DNA of 64,000 nt from Gemmatimonadota bacterium (GCA_016719105.1 JADKAQ010000004.1:455994-519993), one strand, 5' to 3'; counted from the first letter of the stretch, positions 1 through 8,527 are shown. Notes: generated by a model not told the origin, from the letters alone. A program made the numbers and translations.

Positions 1-568
1 GGGCGAGGTAGCGTCCGATCAGGACCGCCGGCATGTGCCGCGGCGCATCCACCGATTCCTCGAGGAATGGAGTCAGCAGCGACGAGGCGCCAAAGAGCCC
101 GCGCGACAGCCGCAGGGCGTGCTTGGCGGTGTCACGCTGCAGCTCGCGAATCGCCGGCCCCTGAATGTCGCCGAGCGGCGGCGCCCCGATCAGCACCAGC
201 TTGGCCACGCGGTCACGACGAACCGTCGCCAGCGTCATCGCCACGATCGCGCCGACGTCGACCCCCACCACGGTGACCGTGGGGAGCTGCAGCGCCGTCA
301 GGGCGCGGTCCAGGTAGTCGGCCTGCGCCCGCACCCCGAAGTCGGCGTCGAACGGGCGATCGGACTCCCCATAGCCAAAGAGGTCGACCGCGTACGCCGT
401 CATCTGTCGAACCGCCAGCATCGGCGCGACGTGCCGCCAGAGGAAGGCGGACGTCCCGAATCCGTGCAGGAGGACCACCGGGGTCCCCCCGAAGCCGAAC
501 CGCTCCACGTGCATCGCCCCGGGGCCAACCGGGACGCGAAAGATGTCGGGATCGGAGGGGACGCTCAC
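1..568 (-). CDS. Alpha/beta hydrolase, Asp-nucleophile type (partial, runs off left edge)
   Basis: The reading frame runs leftwards from a GTG at 568 (an in-frame ATG at 514 is the alternative) and leaves the window, so about 189 N-terminal residues are visible. They show an alpha/beta-hydrolase fold: the oxyanion strand VVLLHGFG near residue 35, the strand VDLFGYGESD near 65, and a nucleophile elbow VGVDVGA near 104. The elbow carries Asp instead of Ser. In this superfamily an Asp nucleophile marks haloalkane or fluoroacetate dehalogenases and epoxide hydrolases, so one of these activities is the best guess. The acid and His residues lie beyond the edge and cannot be checked. No signal peptide is seen, so the enzyme is probably cytoplasmic. 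Confidence 0.75.
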   Translation of the reverse strand, partial: MSVPSDPDIFRVPVGPGAMHVERFGFGGTPVVLLHGFGTSAFLWRHVAPMLAVRQMTAYAVDLFGYGESDRPFDADFGVRAQADYLDRALTALQLPTVTVVGVDVGAIVAMTLATVRRDRVAKLVLIGAPPLGDIQGPAIRELQRDTAKHALRLSRGLFGASSLLTPFLEESVDAPRHMPAVLIGRYLA

Positions 569-810
569 GCCGGGGAAAGTGAGGGCAGCGGACAGGACGG
601 TCGCCCGCCATCAGCTCGAGCAGGCGAGGGGGAATCTAAGCACCGCGGTCCACCCCGGCGGTGTGCAACGGCGCGCCGCGGCGAATCGCCCGGTAATCGC
701 AGGCGCGCCCTACTCCCTCGAACTCGCTCCTGCTCCTAGAATTCCCTCGTTGCGCGCGCGCCGGTCACCAGCATACGCGCACGGAGTCCCATCGACCGAG
801 GCAGGAACCC

Positions 811-1110
811 ATGTCCGAGCAGACGTACGACGAGGGGCGGTCGAGGAACCTGCAGGAATTGCTGCGCGCGCTGGCCGAGCGGATTCATTTTCTCGACCAG
901 CGCGGAGCACTGCTCGACAATGCGGCAGAGTTGCAGAAGCTCCTCGGGGACATCCGCAGCGAGCTGTTCCACTACGAAGTGCGCTGCACGTACGACACCC
1001 CCGAGATCGCCGAACACAAACGCATCGTCGCCGATGCGAAGGAGCCGACAGAGGAGCAATGGCCAAGCAACCAGTGGATGCCGGACGAGGACGCGGACCC
1101 AACGTGGTGA
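811..1110 (+). CDS. Conserved-looking small acidic protein, unknown function
   Basis: This encodes 99 residues starting at ATG 811. The protein is acidic and probably mostly helical, with alternating hydrophobic positions in the first 60 residues (LQELLRALAERIHFL), then an acidic, Trp-containing tail. It has no signal peptide or membrane helix. Its last 52 bases overlap the start of the downstream thiol oxidoreductase in another frame, and that gene's ribosome-binding GAGGAG lies inside it, so the two are probably translationally coupled. I do not recognise the family. The coupling is the only hint of function. Confidence 0.6.
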   Translation: MSEQTYDEGRSRNLQELLRALAERIHFLDQRGALLDNAAELQKLLGDIRSELFHYEVRCTYDTPEIAEHKRIVADAKEPTEEQWPSNQWMPDEDADPTW

Positions 1111-1835
1111 AGAAGAGCGCCAAGGGTCGCCAGGGGAACTTCTACGCCATCCTGGGGCTCGTCGCCGCCCTCGTCGGCGTGTTCATCATCTATCGCGTCA
1201 CGCAGCCGTCCGCGACCCCCGATAGCACGCGCGTCGATCCGTCGATCCCGCTCCCCACGGCGTCGGGATACCTGCTCGGACGCGAGGATGCACCGGTGCA
1301 GGTCCTCGAATTCGCCGACTTCGAATGCCCCGCGTGTGGGCAGTTCTACGTCCTCACCGAGCCCGATGTCCGGCAGCGCCTCATCGAGACGGGAGAGATC
1401 AGCTACCGCTTCTTCGACTATCCGCTTCCCGGGCACAAGAACACTTGGCCGGCCTCGCACGCCGCCGCCTGCGCCAACGAGCAGGGGAAGTTCTGGCAGA
1501 TGCACGACCTGATCTTCCAGGGACAGGACCAGTGGAACGGCGAAGCGACGTCGCGCCCGAAGGGGGTCTTCAAGGGCTACGCCGAGACGATCGGTCTCGA
1601 CGTCGGCAAGTGGGAGCAGTGCTTCGACGACCAGAAGTTCCTGCGCAACATCCAGTCGCACCGCGCCGAGGCCGAGCGTCGCATGGTCGGCTCCACGCCG
1701 ACCTTCATCATCGGGTCGCGCATGGTCCCCGGCAGCATCTCGTTTGACAAGTTCAAGGCGTACGTCGACAGCGCCAAGGCCGAACTGCCGCCGGCCGCCG
1801 CCGCACCGGCCGCCGATACCGCCGCGAAGCCGTAG
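1059..1835 (+). CDS. Membrane-anchored DsbA-family thiol-disulfide oxidoreductase
   Basis: The protein has 258 residues. The start is ATG 1059, preceded by GAGGAG at 1051-1056; the frame is open further upstream, but homology begins here. A short basic N-terminus is followed by one membrane helix (about residues 27-45) and then a thioredoxin-fold domain with helical insertion of the DsbA/Thioredoxin_4 type. The redox motif is CPAC in the context DFECPACGQFY, and the cis-Pro loop is GSTPTFIIG. This places it as a periplasmic, membrane-tethered disulfide oxidase or isomerase like BdbD. The tail is Ala/Pro rich. It overlaps the small upstream gene and is followed by an intrinsic terminator, so the two form one short operon. 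Confidence 0.9.
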   Translation: MAKQPVDAGRGRGPNVVKKSAKGRQGNFYAILGLVAALVGVFIIYRVTQPSATPDSTRVDPSIPLPTASGYLLGREDAPVQVLEFADFECPACGQFYVLTEPDVRQRLIETGEISYRFFDYPLPGHKNTWPASHAAACANEQGKFWQMHDLIFQGQDQWNGEATSRPKGVFKGYAETIGLDVGKWEQCFDDQKFLRNIQSHRAEAERRMVGSTPTFIIGSRMVPGSISFDKFKAYVDSAKAELPPAAAAPAADTAAKP

Positions 1836-1865
1836 CGCCTCGACCTGCGCTCCGAGTGTGTCCTG

Positions 1866-1898
1866 CGCGCCGCTCCCTTCACAGGGGGCGGCGCGTTT
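1866..1898 (+). terminator. Intrinsic terminator after the DsbA-family gene
   Basis: CGCGCCGC (1866-1873) pairs with GCGGCGCG (1888-1895), extended by a T-G pair and CCC/GGG, with a TTCACA loop and TTT after the stem. It lies 30 bases after the stop at 1835, between convergent genes. Confidence 0.75.
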
Positions 1899-1949
1899 GT
1901 GCGACGGGGCCTGTCGTTGGAGCATCGGGCACGCGTCCCCCGGCCGGAC

Positions 1950-2867
1950 CTACCCGCGATCGTTCGCGAAGCGACGCTTGGGGTCGATCTTTTCCACCAG
2001 CGGCGTCGCGTCGGCGCGGCGGTACACCGTCTCGCGGAGCCAGCGCAACTCCTCCTCCTTCTCGCCATCCGCGACGTCGCGCCACCACACCGATTTCTGC
2101 GCGTTCCAGCGATAGCTGCGCCCCTTGAGGAGGTCCTTCGACTCGAAGGGGGCCGCGGTCGCCGCTACACGCCACATCGTGCGGCGCGCGCTCGCCAGGA
2201 GGAGGCGCATCGGGAGGTCGCCGTCGGCAAGCGGGGTCGCCAGCAGGTGGATCCCCGCGTAACAATCCTCGTCGGCGCGGTGTGCCTCGTAAAACGTGCG
2301 CGCATGCTTGTAGAGCAGGAACTCGAGCTTGGCCGAGTCGTAGCCGTGGCTGGCCCACGGGACATCGACCTGCGAGCAGGCCCAGTGCTTCTCCGCAAAC
2401 GCGGGGAGCCGACGATCGAGGAAGCCACGGTCGAAGGCGGCATTGTGGGCGATCACCAGCACCGCACTGCCTAACGCGGCGCCGATGGCCGCCTCGTCCA
2501 GGCGTTGTCCGGCCACCATCGCATCGGTGATCCCCGTCTTCTCCACCACGAATGGCGGAATCGGGCGCCCCGGATCCTCGTAGCAGGTGATGGCCGGATG
2601 GATGCCGTAGACACGACCGCTCGCAGGGGCATAGTCGAAGGGGACGCCGCAGAACTGGATGATCGCGTCGGACGACGCCTCGAGTCCCGTCGTCTCCACG
2701 TCCACGAAGAAGGCGCGCTTGAGCGTCTCGCCGTCGGGCCCCGCGTACCGATCCACGCGCGGCAGGCGCCGCAGGACGAGGAAGTCGGGATCCCCCGCCA
2801 GCACGGCGGCGGCCGACTCGGAGCGGACGCGGTCAGTGGGCATCGGCGGGACACGGAGCGAGGGCAA
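1950..2867 (-). CDS. DEDDh-family 3'-5' exonuclease (DnaQ/epsilon-like)
   Basis: The protein has 305 residues. It shows the three exonuclease motifs of the DnaQ superfamily: ExoI FVDVETTGLE near residue 54 (metal-binding Asp and Glu), ExoII IAHNAAFDRGFL near 140, and ExoIII HRADEDCYAG near 197, whose His makes it the DEDDh type. The middle HWACSQVD and the segment LEFLLYKH fit DNA polymerase III epsilon-like proteins. A C-terminal region of about 80 residues (YRWNAQKSVWWRDV, then many charged residues) is outside the nuclease domain. Expected role: proofreading or repair exonuclease acting on single-stranded 3' ends in the cytoplasm. It is transcribed alone, divergently from the sigma/FecR gene. 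Confidence 0.85.
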   Translation of the reverse strand: MPSLRVPPMPTDRVRSESAAAVLAGDPDFLVLRRLPRVDRYAGPDGETLKRAFFVDVETTGLEASSDAIIQFCGVPFDYAPASGRVYGIHPAITCYEDPGRPIPPFVVEKTGITDAMVAGQRLDEAAIGAALGSAVLVIAHNAAFDRGFLDRRLPAFAEKHWACSQVDVPWASHGYDSAKLEFLLYKHARTFYEAHRADEDCYAGIHLLATPLADGDLPMRLLLASARRTMWRVAATAAPFESKDLLKGRSYRWNAQKSVWWRDVADGEKEEELRWLRETVYRRADATPLVEKIDPKRRFANDRG

Positions 2868-3041
2868 CGAACATCCGGGCCAATCTACCCCCCGGGCCGA
2901 CAGCGGCGAGCTACCCCCGCGCTCAGGAGGCCCCGTCAGGGATCACCCGAGCCCAGCAGGGGAGAAACCCGTGTTGCACCCTCTGGCGCAAAGACGGACC
3001 CTAGTAACAGCATTTCCACATACCTGCGAACGGAGGTCGCC

Positions 3042-4301
3042 ATGCCCGCGACGTTTACCCCTCTCACGAACGACGTGCTGGACGGTGTACGCCGGGGAGA
3101 CGAGAAGACACTCGAACGTCTCTTCCGGAGTCACTTCGATGCACTCGTCGAGGAAGCGAAAGCACACCTCGATGATGCCACCCTTGCCCCGCGCGTCGTG
3201 GAAACGGCGGTCCTGCGGGCGTGGGAGAAGCACGAGTCGTTCGAGACGACCGCGTCGCTGGAGGAGTTCCTGCACCATGCGGTTCACGAAGGGGCCATTC
3301 GCGAGAAGTCGCGGCGCGCGGCGTTGCATCGGTTCGAGTCGCACGAGGGGGTGCACGTCAATCGCGCCAACGGCCACGCCGCCGCGACGGTCGACGAGGC
3401 CTGGCAGCACATCGCCAACACCCTGCATGCGCCGCCGCCCGATGCCGCCAGCATGGCGGCCAAGGCCGAGATGTCGCGCCACAACGCCGCGGAGCACATG
3501 GCGGCCGTCGGCAAGCGTCGGTCGCCGCTGATCACGCTGGCGTACCTGCTGGCCGCCGTCGCCGTCGTGGCCGGGCTCCTCTTCACGATCTTCCGGGAAT
3601 CGCCCGATGAGAAGGTGACGCGCTTCCTCAAGCATCCCGACTCGCAGGAGATCATGTCCAAGTTCGGACAGATCGGCTCGATGACGCTGGACGACGGGAC
3701 CAAGGCGACCATCGGTGCCGACTCCAAGCTCCTGATTCCTCCGGGCTTCAACAAGGAAGTGCGCGCCGTGCGGGTGACCGGCACCGCGTCGTTTGAGATC
3801 GCCAAGCAGGACCTCATGGCCTTCGAGGTGCGCGTCGGTGAGGCGTCGGTCGTGGCGACGGGGACCAAGTTCGCCGTCAACTACGACACGGCGACCCACG
3901 TCTCCCTCGTGCGGGTGGAGGAAGGTTCGGTCAACTTCCGCTTTGGCGAGGTGGTGAAGCCGGTCGCCGCCGGTCAGGCGATGATGGTGGATGCCAAGGG
4001 GGCCTTCAGCGAGGCCGACAAGAGCGCGCAGGATGAAGCGCTCGCCTGGACGAGCGGTCGCCTCGTGGTGGTCAATCGCACGCTGCGCCAGGCGCTCGAG
4101 CAGACTCGGCGCTGGTACGGCATCGCCCTCGTGCCGTCGGATCAGGCGCTGATGGAGCGCAAGGTCTCGATCGATGCCTCGCTGGACTCGTCGAAGGAGA
4201 TGATTGCCGACCTCGAGGAATCCGGCAGCATGAAGTTTGGCTGGGACGACAAGACGATGATGCTCTACGACATCGGGCACGTCCCCGCCGCGAAGAAGTA
4301 G
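3042..4301 (+). CDS. Sigma-region-2-like/FecR/DUF4974 fusion protein, single-pass membrane
   Basis: This encodes 419 residues starting at ATG 3042, with CGGAGG at 3031-3036 as ribosome-binding site. Residues 10-100 resemble region 2 of ECF sigma factors (VRRGDEKTLERLFRSHFDALV, then a WEKHESF-like segment and a basic helix). No region-4 DNA-binding domain follows. A membrane helix lies at about 163-184 (LITLAYLLAAVAVVAGLLF). The outside part contains a FecR domain (about 205-310: LDDGTKATIGADS, VTGTASFEI, VVATGTKFAV) and a C-terminal STN/DUF4974-like domain (about 335-410). In FCB bacteria FecR proteins are anti-sigma factors that pass a signal from TonB-dependent transporters. Having a sigma-like piece on the same chain is unusual. 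A terminator follows. Confidence 0.75.
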   Translation: MPATFTPLTNDVLDGVRRGDEKTLERLFRSHFDALVEEAKAHLDDATLAPRVVETAVLRAWEKHESFETTASLEEFLHHAVHEGAIREKSRRAALHRFESHEGVHVNRANGHAAATVDEAWQHIANTLHAPPPDAASMAAKAEMSRHNAAEHMAAVGKRRSPLITLAYLLAAVAVVAGLLFTIFRESPDEKVTRFLKHPDSQEIMSKFGQIGSMTLDDGTKATIGADSKLLIPPGFNKEVRAVRVTGTASFEIAKQDLMAFEVRVGEASVVATGTKFAVNYDTATHVSLVRVEEGSVNFRFGEVVKPVAAGQAMMVDAKGAFSEADKSAQDEALAWTSGRLVVVNRTLRQALEQTRRWYGIALVPSDQALMERKVSIDASLDSSKEMIADLEESGSMKFGWDDKTMMLYDIGHVPAAKK

Positions 4302-4330
4302 CCCTCACGCGGCCGCTCCTCCCTGGCCGC

Positions 4331-4367
4331 CGCCCGGCGGTGCCGATCCTGGCGCCGCCGGGCGTTT
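4331..4367 (+). terminator. Intrinsic terminator after the FecR-fusion gene
   Basis: CGCCCGGCGG (4331-4340) pairs with CCGCCGGGCG (4355-4364), with GCC/GGC pairing inside the loop and TTT directly after. It ends the plus-strand FecR transcript before the convergent SDR gene. Confidence 0.75.
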
Positions 4368-4426
4368 GCGTTCGCCCCCTCCACCTGCTGCGAAAGACAC
4401 GCGCCCCCGCCGGGCGGCCGTCACAT

Positions 4427-4474
4427 GCAGCGGCCGTCGCGCGCAGCGGCCGCCGCGTTCAGCGGCCGTCGCGC
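4427..4474 (+). repeat. Three tandem copies of a GC-rich 16-17-base unit
   Basis: Three successive copies of GCAGCGGCCGTCGCGC with small changes run from about 4427 to 4474. The third copy covers the last codons and the stop of the minus-strand SDR gene. The repeat is probably slippage-generated. Confidence 0.6.
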
Positions 4475-5928
4475 TCCGCGATCCCCCCGATCTGGCGGAT
4501 CATGGCGCTGAAGATCCACGCGTGGAATGGCGACATGGCGTACCAGTACGCCCAGCCCAGGAGCCCCTTGGGCGCAAAGAGCGCCGACTGCGACAACAAC
4601 GATCCGCCGGACTCGTGCGGCGTGACGGTGAACTCCAGCCACGCGCGCCCCGGGACCTTCATCTCGGCGCGCAAGCGCAGCAGCTGTTCGTCTTCCACCC
4701 GTTCCACGCGCCAGAAATCGATGGCGTCGCCCGCGCGCACCTCGCTGGGGTGACGTCGCCCGCGCCGCATCCCGACGCCGCCCACCATGCGATCCAGGAT
4801 GCCGCGCACCTGCCAGGCCCAGTTCATCGACAGCCACCCGCGCTCGCCGCCTAACGACGTAAAGGCCCGGAACACGGCCGCCGGCGAGGCGCGGACGACG
4901 CGCTGCCGCCGCTCGATCTCCATCCCCTCACGCGTCGTCAGCAACACCGGCGCGGCGTCCCCCACCGATGTCGACAGGGCGTCGCTCCAGATCGTCTCCA
5001 CCTTGCCCGCGTCGAGCCGTTCCAGCGCCAGCTTCACGGACTCCTCGTAGCTCAGCAGGCGCATGGCGGGGAAGATCCGGCGCGCCGCGTCGCTGTGCAT
5101 CACCACCTCGTTGCGCAGCCCCTCGATCAACGCCTTGGCGATCTGGCTCGGGACCGGCGTGACCAGGTGCACCCACCCCGCCGAGTACCCCGGGGTGAGA
5201 AACGGTACGGAGACGACCCGCCGCGACAGCCCGCGCACGCGCGCATAGCCCGTCATCATGTCGGCGTAGGTGAGGATGTCGGCCCCACCGATCTCGATTG
5301 TCTGGCCGATGCTCGCCGGCGTCGACAACGACGCGACGAGATACTCGAGCACGTTGCGGGTCGAGATGGGCTGCACGCGGGTGAAGACCCACCGCGGGCA
5401 GATGAGCACCGGGACGCGCTCGGTGAGATAGCGGACGAGTTCGAACGACAGGCTCCCCGACCCGACGATCACCGCGGCGCGGAACTCCGTGACCGGGAGT
5501 CCGGCCTCGCGCAGGGCATCGCCCGTGTCCTGGCGTGAACGCAAGTGGACGGAGAGCTCCGCCGCGGGATCTCCCAGTCCGCCGAGGTAGATGATTCGCC
5601 TCCCGCCCGCGTCACGCAGGGCACGCGAGAAGTTGCGCGCCCCCTGCATGTCCTTCTCGTGGAACTCGTGCCCGCCCGCCATGCTGTGCACGAGGTAGAA
5701 CGCGGTGTCCACGCCGGCGAGGGCGGAGGCGAGCGTCTCGGGGTGCAACACATCCCCGGCGACGACCTCGACCTCACGCCGCCACCGTCGCCCCTCGAGC
5801 CGCGACGGATCGCGCACCATGCAGCGCACGCGATACCCCGCCGCCAGCAATCGCGGCACCAGCCGTCCGCCGATGTAGCCGGTGGCGCCGGTGACGAGGA
5901 CGAGTGGGGACGACGGGTCAGGAGCCAT
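4459..5928 (-). CDS. NAD(P)-dependent SDR/epimerase fused to a DUF2867-type domain
   Basis: The protein has 489 residues in two parts. Residues 1-300 form a Rossmann-fold short-chain dehydrogenase of the extended/atypical type: the nucleotide-binding TGATGYIGGRL is at 12-22, the strand AGDVLHPETLASAL near 58, YLGGLGD near 113, and the substrate-side segment GSGSLSFELVRYLTERVP. Residues from about 325 to the end (REGMEIERRQRVVRASP onward, with EFTVTPHESGGS) match the DUF2867/START-like domain found at the C-terminus of YbjT-like proteins. The substrate is unknown; relatives are annotated as NmrA-like or nucleoside-diphosphate-sugar epimerases. It is a single gene, with the helicase gene upstream on the same strand 71 bases away, so cotranscription is possible. 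Confidence 0.85.
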   Translation of the reverse strand: MAPDPSSPLVLVTGATGYIGGRLVPRLLAAGYRVRCMVRDPSRLEGRRWRREVEVVAGDVLHPETLASALAGVDTAFYLVHSMAGGHEFHEKDMQGARNFSRALRDAGGRRIIYLGGLGDPAAELSVHLRSRQDTGDALREAGLPVTEFRAAVIVGSGSLSFELVRYLTERVPVLICPRWVFTRVQPISTRNVLEYLVASLSTPASIGQTIEIGGADILTYADMMTGYARVRGLSRRVVSVPFLTPGYSAGWVHLVTPVPSQIAKALIEGLRNEVVMHSDAARRIFPAMRLLSYEESVKLALERLDAGKVETIWSDALSTSVGDAAPVLLTTREGMEIERRQRVVRASPAAVFRAFTSLGGERGWLSMNWAWQVRGILDRMVGGVGMRRGRRHPSEVRAGDAIDFWRVERVEDEQLLRLRAEMKVPGRAWLEFTVTPHESGGSLLSQSALFAPKGLLGWAYWYAMSPFHAWIFSAMIRQIGGIAERDGR

Positions 5929-5999
5929 TACTGCTCAACGCTCCATCCCCGTGCACGAGTTCACGCGTTTTCCCGTCGTCCCCGCGTCGGGCGCGCGCC

Positions 6000-7961
6000 C
6001 TACGCGCGATCGCGTCGCACCAGCACTTTCTTCCCCTTGATGGTGCTGTTGCGCAGGGCATCGACCACATCGTCGGCGATCTCCTCGGGGACCTCGACGA
6101 TCGAGAATCGGTCGGCGATCTGGATTGCACCGATCGCGCGCGCGTCGATCCCGGCTTCGTTGGCGATCGCCCCGACCAGGTCACCGGGACGCACCTTGGC
6201 GGTACGGCCGGCGCCGATGTACAGCCGCGCCACGTCCCAGGCCGGGCCTTGCGCACGGGGGCGTTTGTCCCGCAACGGGGCGAACGCGGGACGCTTCGAC
6301 TCGCTCTCGGCGATCCCCTCCTCACGCCGCGGGGCGCGACGAGCGGGCACCTCGTCGGACACGGGGCGCGTCGCGCGCTCCGGTCGCTCAGTCGTGCGCG
6401 CACTGCGCGACGGACGCTCGGTGGTGCGTGCGCTGCGCGACGGACGCTCCTCGTCGCCAGCCGACCGGCGCGGCGGGCGCTCGCGCGTCGTCTCCTCTCG
6501 ACGCTCGTAGCTCCCCTCGCGCTTGGCGCGATTGTCGGCGGTGCGCTCGCGGCGGGTGGGCGCGGTCGGGATTTCCTCTTCCTCGTCCGGCGTCCCCTCG
6601 CGCGACTCGATCTGCTTCACCGCGGCGGCGGCGATGTCCATGAGGTCGAACTCGTCGGCCAGCGCCTCCACGATCCCGCGGAAGGTGTCGAGCTCCCCTG
6701 CGAGGATCGTCTCGCGCAGCGAGGCGCGCGTCAACTCGAGGCGTCGTGAGCGCAGGTCGGCCACCGTCGGGACCTGCGCGATTTCGATCTTCTGCTTCGT
6801 GAGGAACTCGATGTTCCGCAGCAGGCGATGCTCGCGCGGCTCGGCCAGCGTGATGGCCACGCCCTCGCGCCCGGCGCGCCCCGTGCGCCCGATGCGATGC
6901 ACGTACGATTCCGACGCCGACGGCACGTCGTAGTTCACCACGTGCGAGACGTGCTGCACGTCGAGGCCGCGAGCTGCAACGTCGGTGGCGACGAGCAGGT
7001 CGGCCTTGTTGGCGCGGAACTTCTTCATCACGCGGTCGCGCTGGTCCTGCGAGAGCCCGCCGTGCAACGCCTCGGCGCGGTGCCCGCGCGCGTTGAGCGT
7101 TTCGGTGAGTTCGTCGACCTCGGTGCGGGTGCGGCAGAAGACGATGACCGACGTCGGGTGCTCGATGTCGAGCACGCGCGCCAGGGCCGCCATCTTGTGG
7201 GCGCGCGGCACGATGTAGGCGACCTGACGGACCTTGGCCGACTTGCCGGCGGCGACCGGCTCACGATCGATCTTGATCGTTTCCGGGTCGCGCAGGTGCT
7301 TGCCGGCGATCGCGGCGATACGCGGCGGGAGCGTGGCGGAGAAGAGCGCCGTCTGGCGCTCCTCGGGCGTGGCCTCGAGGATCGCTTCCAGGTCCTCGGC
7401 GAAGCCCATGTCGAGCATCTCGTCGGCCTCGTCGAGGACGACGGTGCGCACCGAGTCGAGCTGCAGCGTTCCGCGGCGAATGTGGTCGAGCGCGCGCCCG
7501 GGGGTGGCGACGACCACGTCGACGCCACGCTTGAGCGCGCGGATCTGCGTCTCCATGGAGGCGCCGCCGTAGATGGGGAGGGCCACGACGTGCATGACCT
7601 TCCCGTACCGGTGCACCGCCTCCGCCACCTGCATCGCCAGCTCACGCGTGGGGACGAGGATCAGGGCGGCGGTGCGCTGCCGCGCCGGGGCGTCGGGGGA
7701 GAGCCGGTGCAGGAGGGGGAGGGCAAAGGCAGCGGTCTTGCCGGTCCCCGTGGCGGCCTGCGCGAGCACGTCACCGCCGGCCAGCAGGGCGGGGATGGCA
7801 GCGCGCTGGATGGGGGTCGGCTCTTCGTAGCCGAGGGCCGTGAGCGCGGAGAGGATCCGCTCGTCGAGGCCGAGGTCGGAGAAGCCGCCAAGTGCGTTTA
7901 TATCAGCCGAGTCGCCCGCGTCGGGGGGAGTCGGTGGAGTAGAATGGGAGCGTGGGGTCAT
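6000..7961 (-). CDS. deaD: DEAD-box RNA helicase, DeaD/CsdA-like with C-terminal RNA-binding domain
   Basis: The protein has 653 residues from ATG 7961; a TTG 18 bases upstream is possible but less likely. RecA domain 1 carries the Q motif (GYEEPTPIQ, about 44-52), Walker A AATGTGKT (69-76), PTREL, and DEAD (177-180). The SAT motif is FSATLPP, and domain 2 ends in HRIGRTGRAGREG. A dimerisation region follows, then about 150 low-complexity Arg/Glu/Ser/Thr residues, including duplicated RPSRSARTTERP. At the very end is a DbpA/CsdA-type RNA-binding domain (ARLYIGAGRTAKVRPGDLVG). Such helicases unwind structured RNA during ribosome assembly and cold adaptation. It is divergent from a cold-shock protein gene, which supports that role. 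Confidence 0.93.
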   Translation of the reverse strand: MTPRSHSTPPTPPDAGDSADINALGGFSDLGLDERILSALTALGYEEPTPIQRAAIPALLAGGDVLAQAATGTGKTAAFALPLLHRLSPDAPARQRTAALILVPTRELAMQVAEAVHRYGKVMHVVALPIYGGASMETQIRALKRGVDVVVATPGRALDHIRRGTLQLDSVRTVVLDEADEMLDMGFAEDLEAILEATPEERQTALFSATLPPRIAAIAGKHLRDPETIKIDREPVAAGKSAKVRQVAYIVPRAHKMAALARVLDIEHPTSVIVFCRTRTEVDELTETLNARGHRAEALHGGLSQDQRDRVMKKFRANKADLLVATDVAARGLDVQHVSHVVNYDVPSASESYVHRIGRTGRAGREGVAITLAEPREHRLLRNIEFLTKQKIEIAQVPTVADLRSRRLELTRASLRETILAGELDTFRGIVEALADEFDLMDIAAAAVKQIESREGTPDEEEEIPTAPTRRERTADNRAKREGSYERREETTRERPPRRSAGDEERPSRSARTTERPSRSARTTERPERATRPVSDEVPARRAPRREEGIAESESKRPAFAPLRDKRPRAQGPAWDVARLYIGAGRTAKVRPGDLVGAIANEAGIDARAIGAIQIADRFSIVEVPEEIADDVVDALRNSTIKGKKVLVRRDRA

Positions 7962-7988
7962 GACGGAAGGTAGTCGCAATCGGCGTTA

Positions 7989-8017
7989 TTGACAGATCGG
8001 GGTTCGTATCGTACCTT
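7989..8017 (+). promoter_or_regulatory. Candidate sigma-70 promoter upstream of the cold-shock gene
   Basis: A perfect -35 box TTGACA lies at 7989-7994. Seventeen bases later is TACCTT (8012-8017), only a 3 of 6 match to the -10 consensus. It would start a transcript near 8024 running towards csp with a leader of about 215 bases. The -35 is convincing, the -10 is weak. Confidence 0.4.
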
Positions 8018-8064
8018 CACCCTTCCGTTGTAACGCGATTTTGCGTGTAGTTTGTAAAGACCAT

Positions 8065-8093
8065 GGGACCTCGCTCTCGCGGTGGTCCCTTTT
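8065..8093 (+). terminator. Terminator-like hairpin in the csp leader (attenuator or sRNA end)
   Basis: GGGACC (8065-8070) pairs with GGTCCC (8084-8089), with an inner CGC/GCG stem and a TCTC loop, followed directly by TTTT. No plus-strand gene ends just upstream. It lies about 145 bases before the csp start, inside the leader predicted from the promoter at 7989, so it may terminate a short RNA or attenuate csp transcription. Confidence 0.5.
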
Positions 8094-8239
8094 CAGTTTG
8101 GCGTATCCCCGGAATCGATGGCGTGTCCCTCGGTCCCGAGATGCGGCCCGTCGTGGGGGCGTAGGTCCACGAATCACCTGCGTGTCGGGACGTACGGCAT
8201 CACCGGACTCCGACCACAACAACACTTAGGAGTACGGCA

Positions 8240-8452
8240 ATGCGTATCACCGGCACCGTGAAGTGGTTCAATGACGCCAAGGGCTTTGGCTTCATCACCC
8301 CTGAGAACGGGCAGAAGGACTGCTTCGTGCACCACTCCGCCATCCAGGGCAAGGGCTTCAAGTCCCTCGCCGAGGGTGAGCGCGTGGAGTTCGAGGTTGT
8401 GCAGGGCCAGAAGGGCCCCGCCGCCGAGAACGTCGTGAAGCTCGGCCGCTAG
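8240..8452 (+). CDS. cspA: Cold-shock domain protein
   Basis: The protein has 70 residues, the standard CspA size. The start ATG 8240 is preceded by AGGAG at 8228-8232. A single five-stranded OB-fold cold-shock domain is visible, with RNP1 KGFGFI (14-19) and RNP2-like CFVHHSAI (28-35). These proteins bind single-stranded RNA/DNA and act as RNA chaperones and antiterminators. It sits between the divergent DEAD-box helicase and rpsU, and it is closed by two hairpins. The long leader with a terminator-like hairpin suggests control at the RNA level, as known for csp genes elsewhere. Confidence 0.96.
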   Translation: MRITGTVKWFNDAKGFGFITPENGQKDCFVHHSAIQGKGFKSLAEGERVEFEVVQGQKGPAAENVVKLGR

Positions 8453-8460
8453 CACGGCCC

Positions 8461-8527
8461 GGAGTCGCGGTTATACTGCGACTCCACGGCGACGGGTCGG
8501 CCTCGAGAGTAGGCCGACCCGTCGTTT
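8461..8527 (+). terminator. Double hairpin terminator after csp
   Basis: A first hairpin GGAGTCGC/GCGACTCC (8461-8468 with 8478-8485) is followed by a perfect 12-bp stem GACGGGTCGGCC/GGCCGACCCGTC (8491-8502 with 8512-8523) and GTTT. The second hairpin is the terminator. Any read-through would reach rpsU. Confidence 0.85.

Noticed and set aside
2943..4280. 445-codon minus-strand frame over the FecR fusion
   Set aside because: The opposite strand has a ribosome-binding site, membrane helix and FecR motifs. The frame itself has none.
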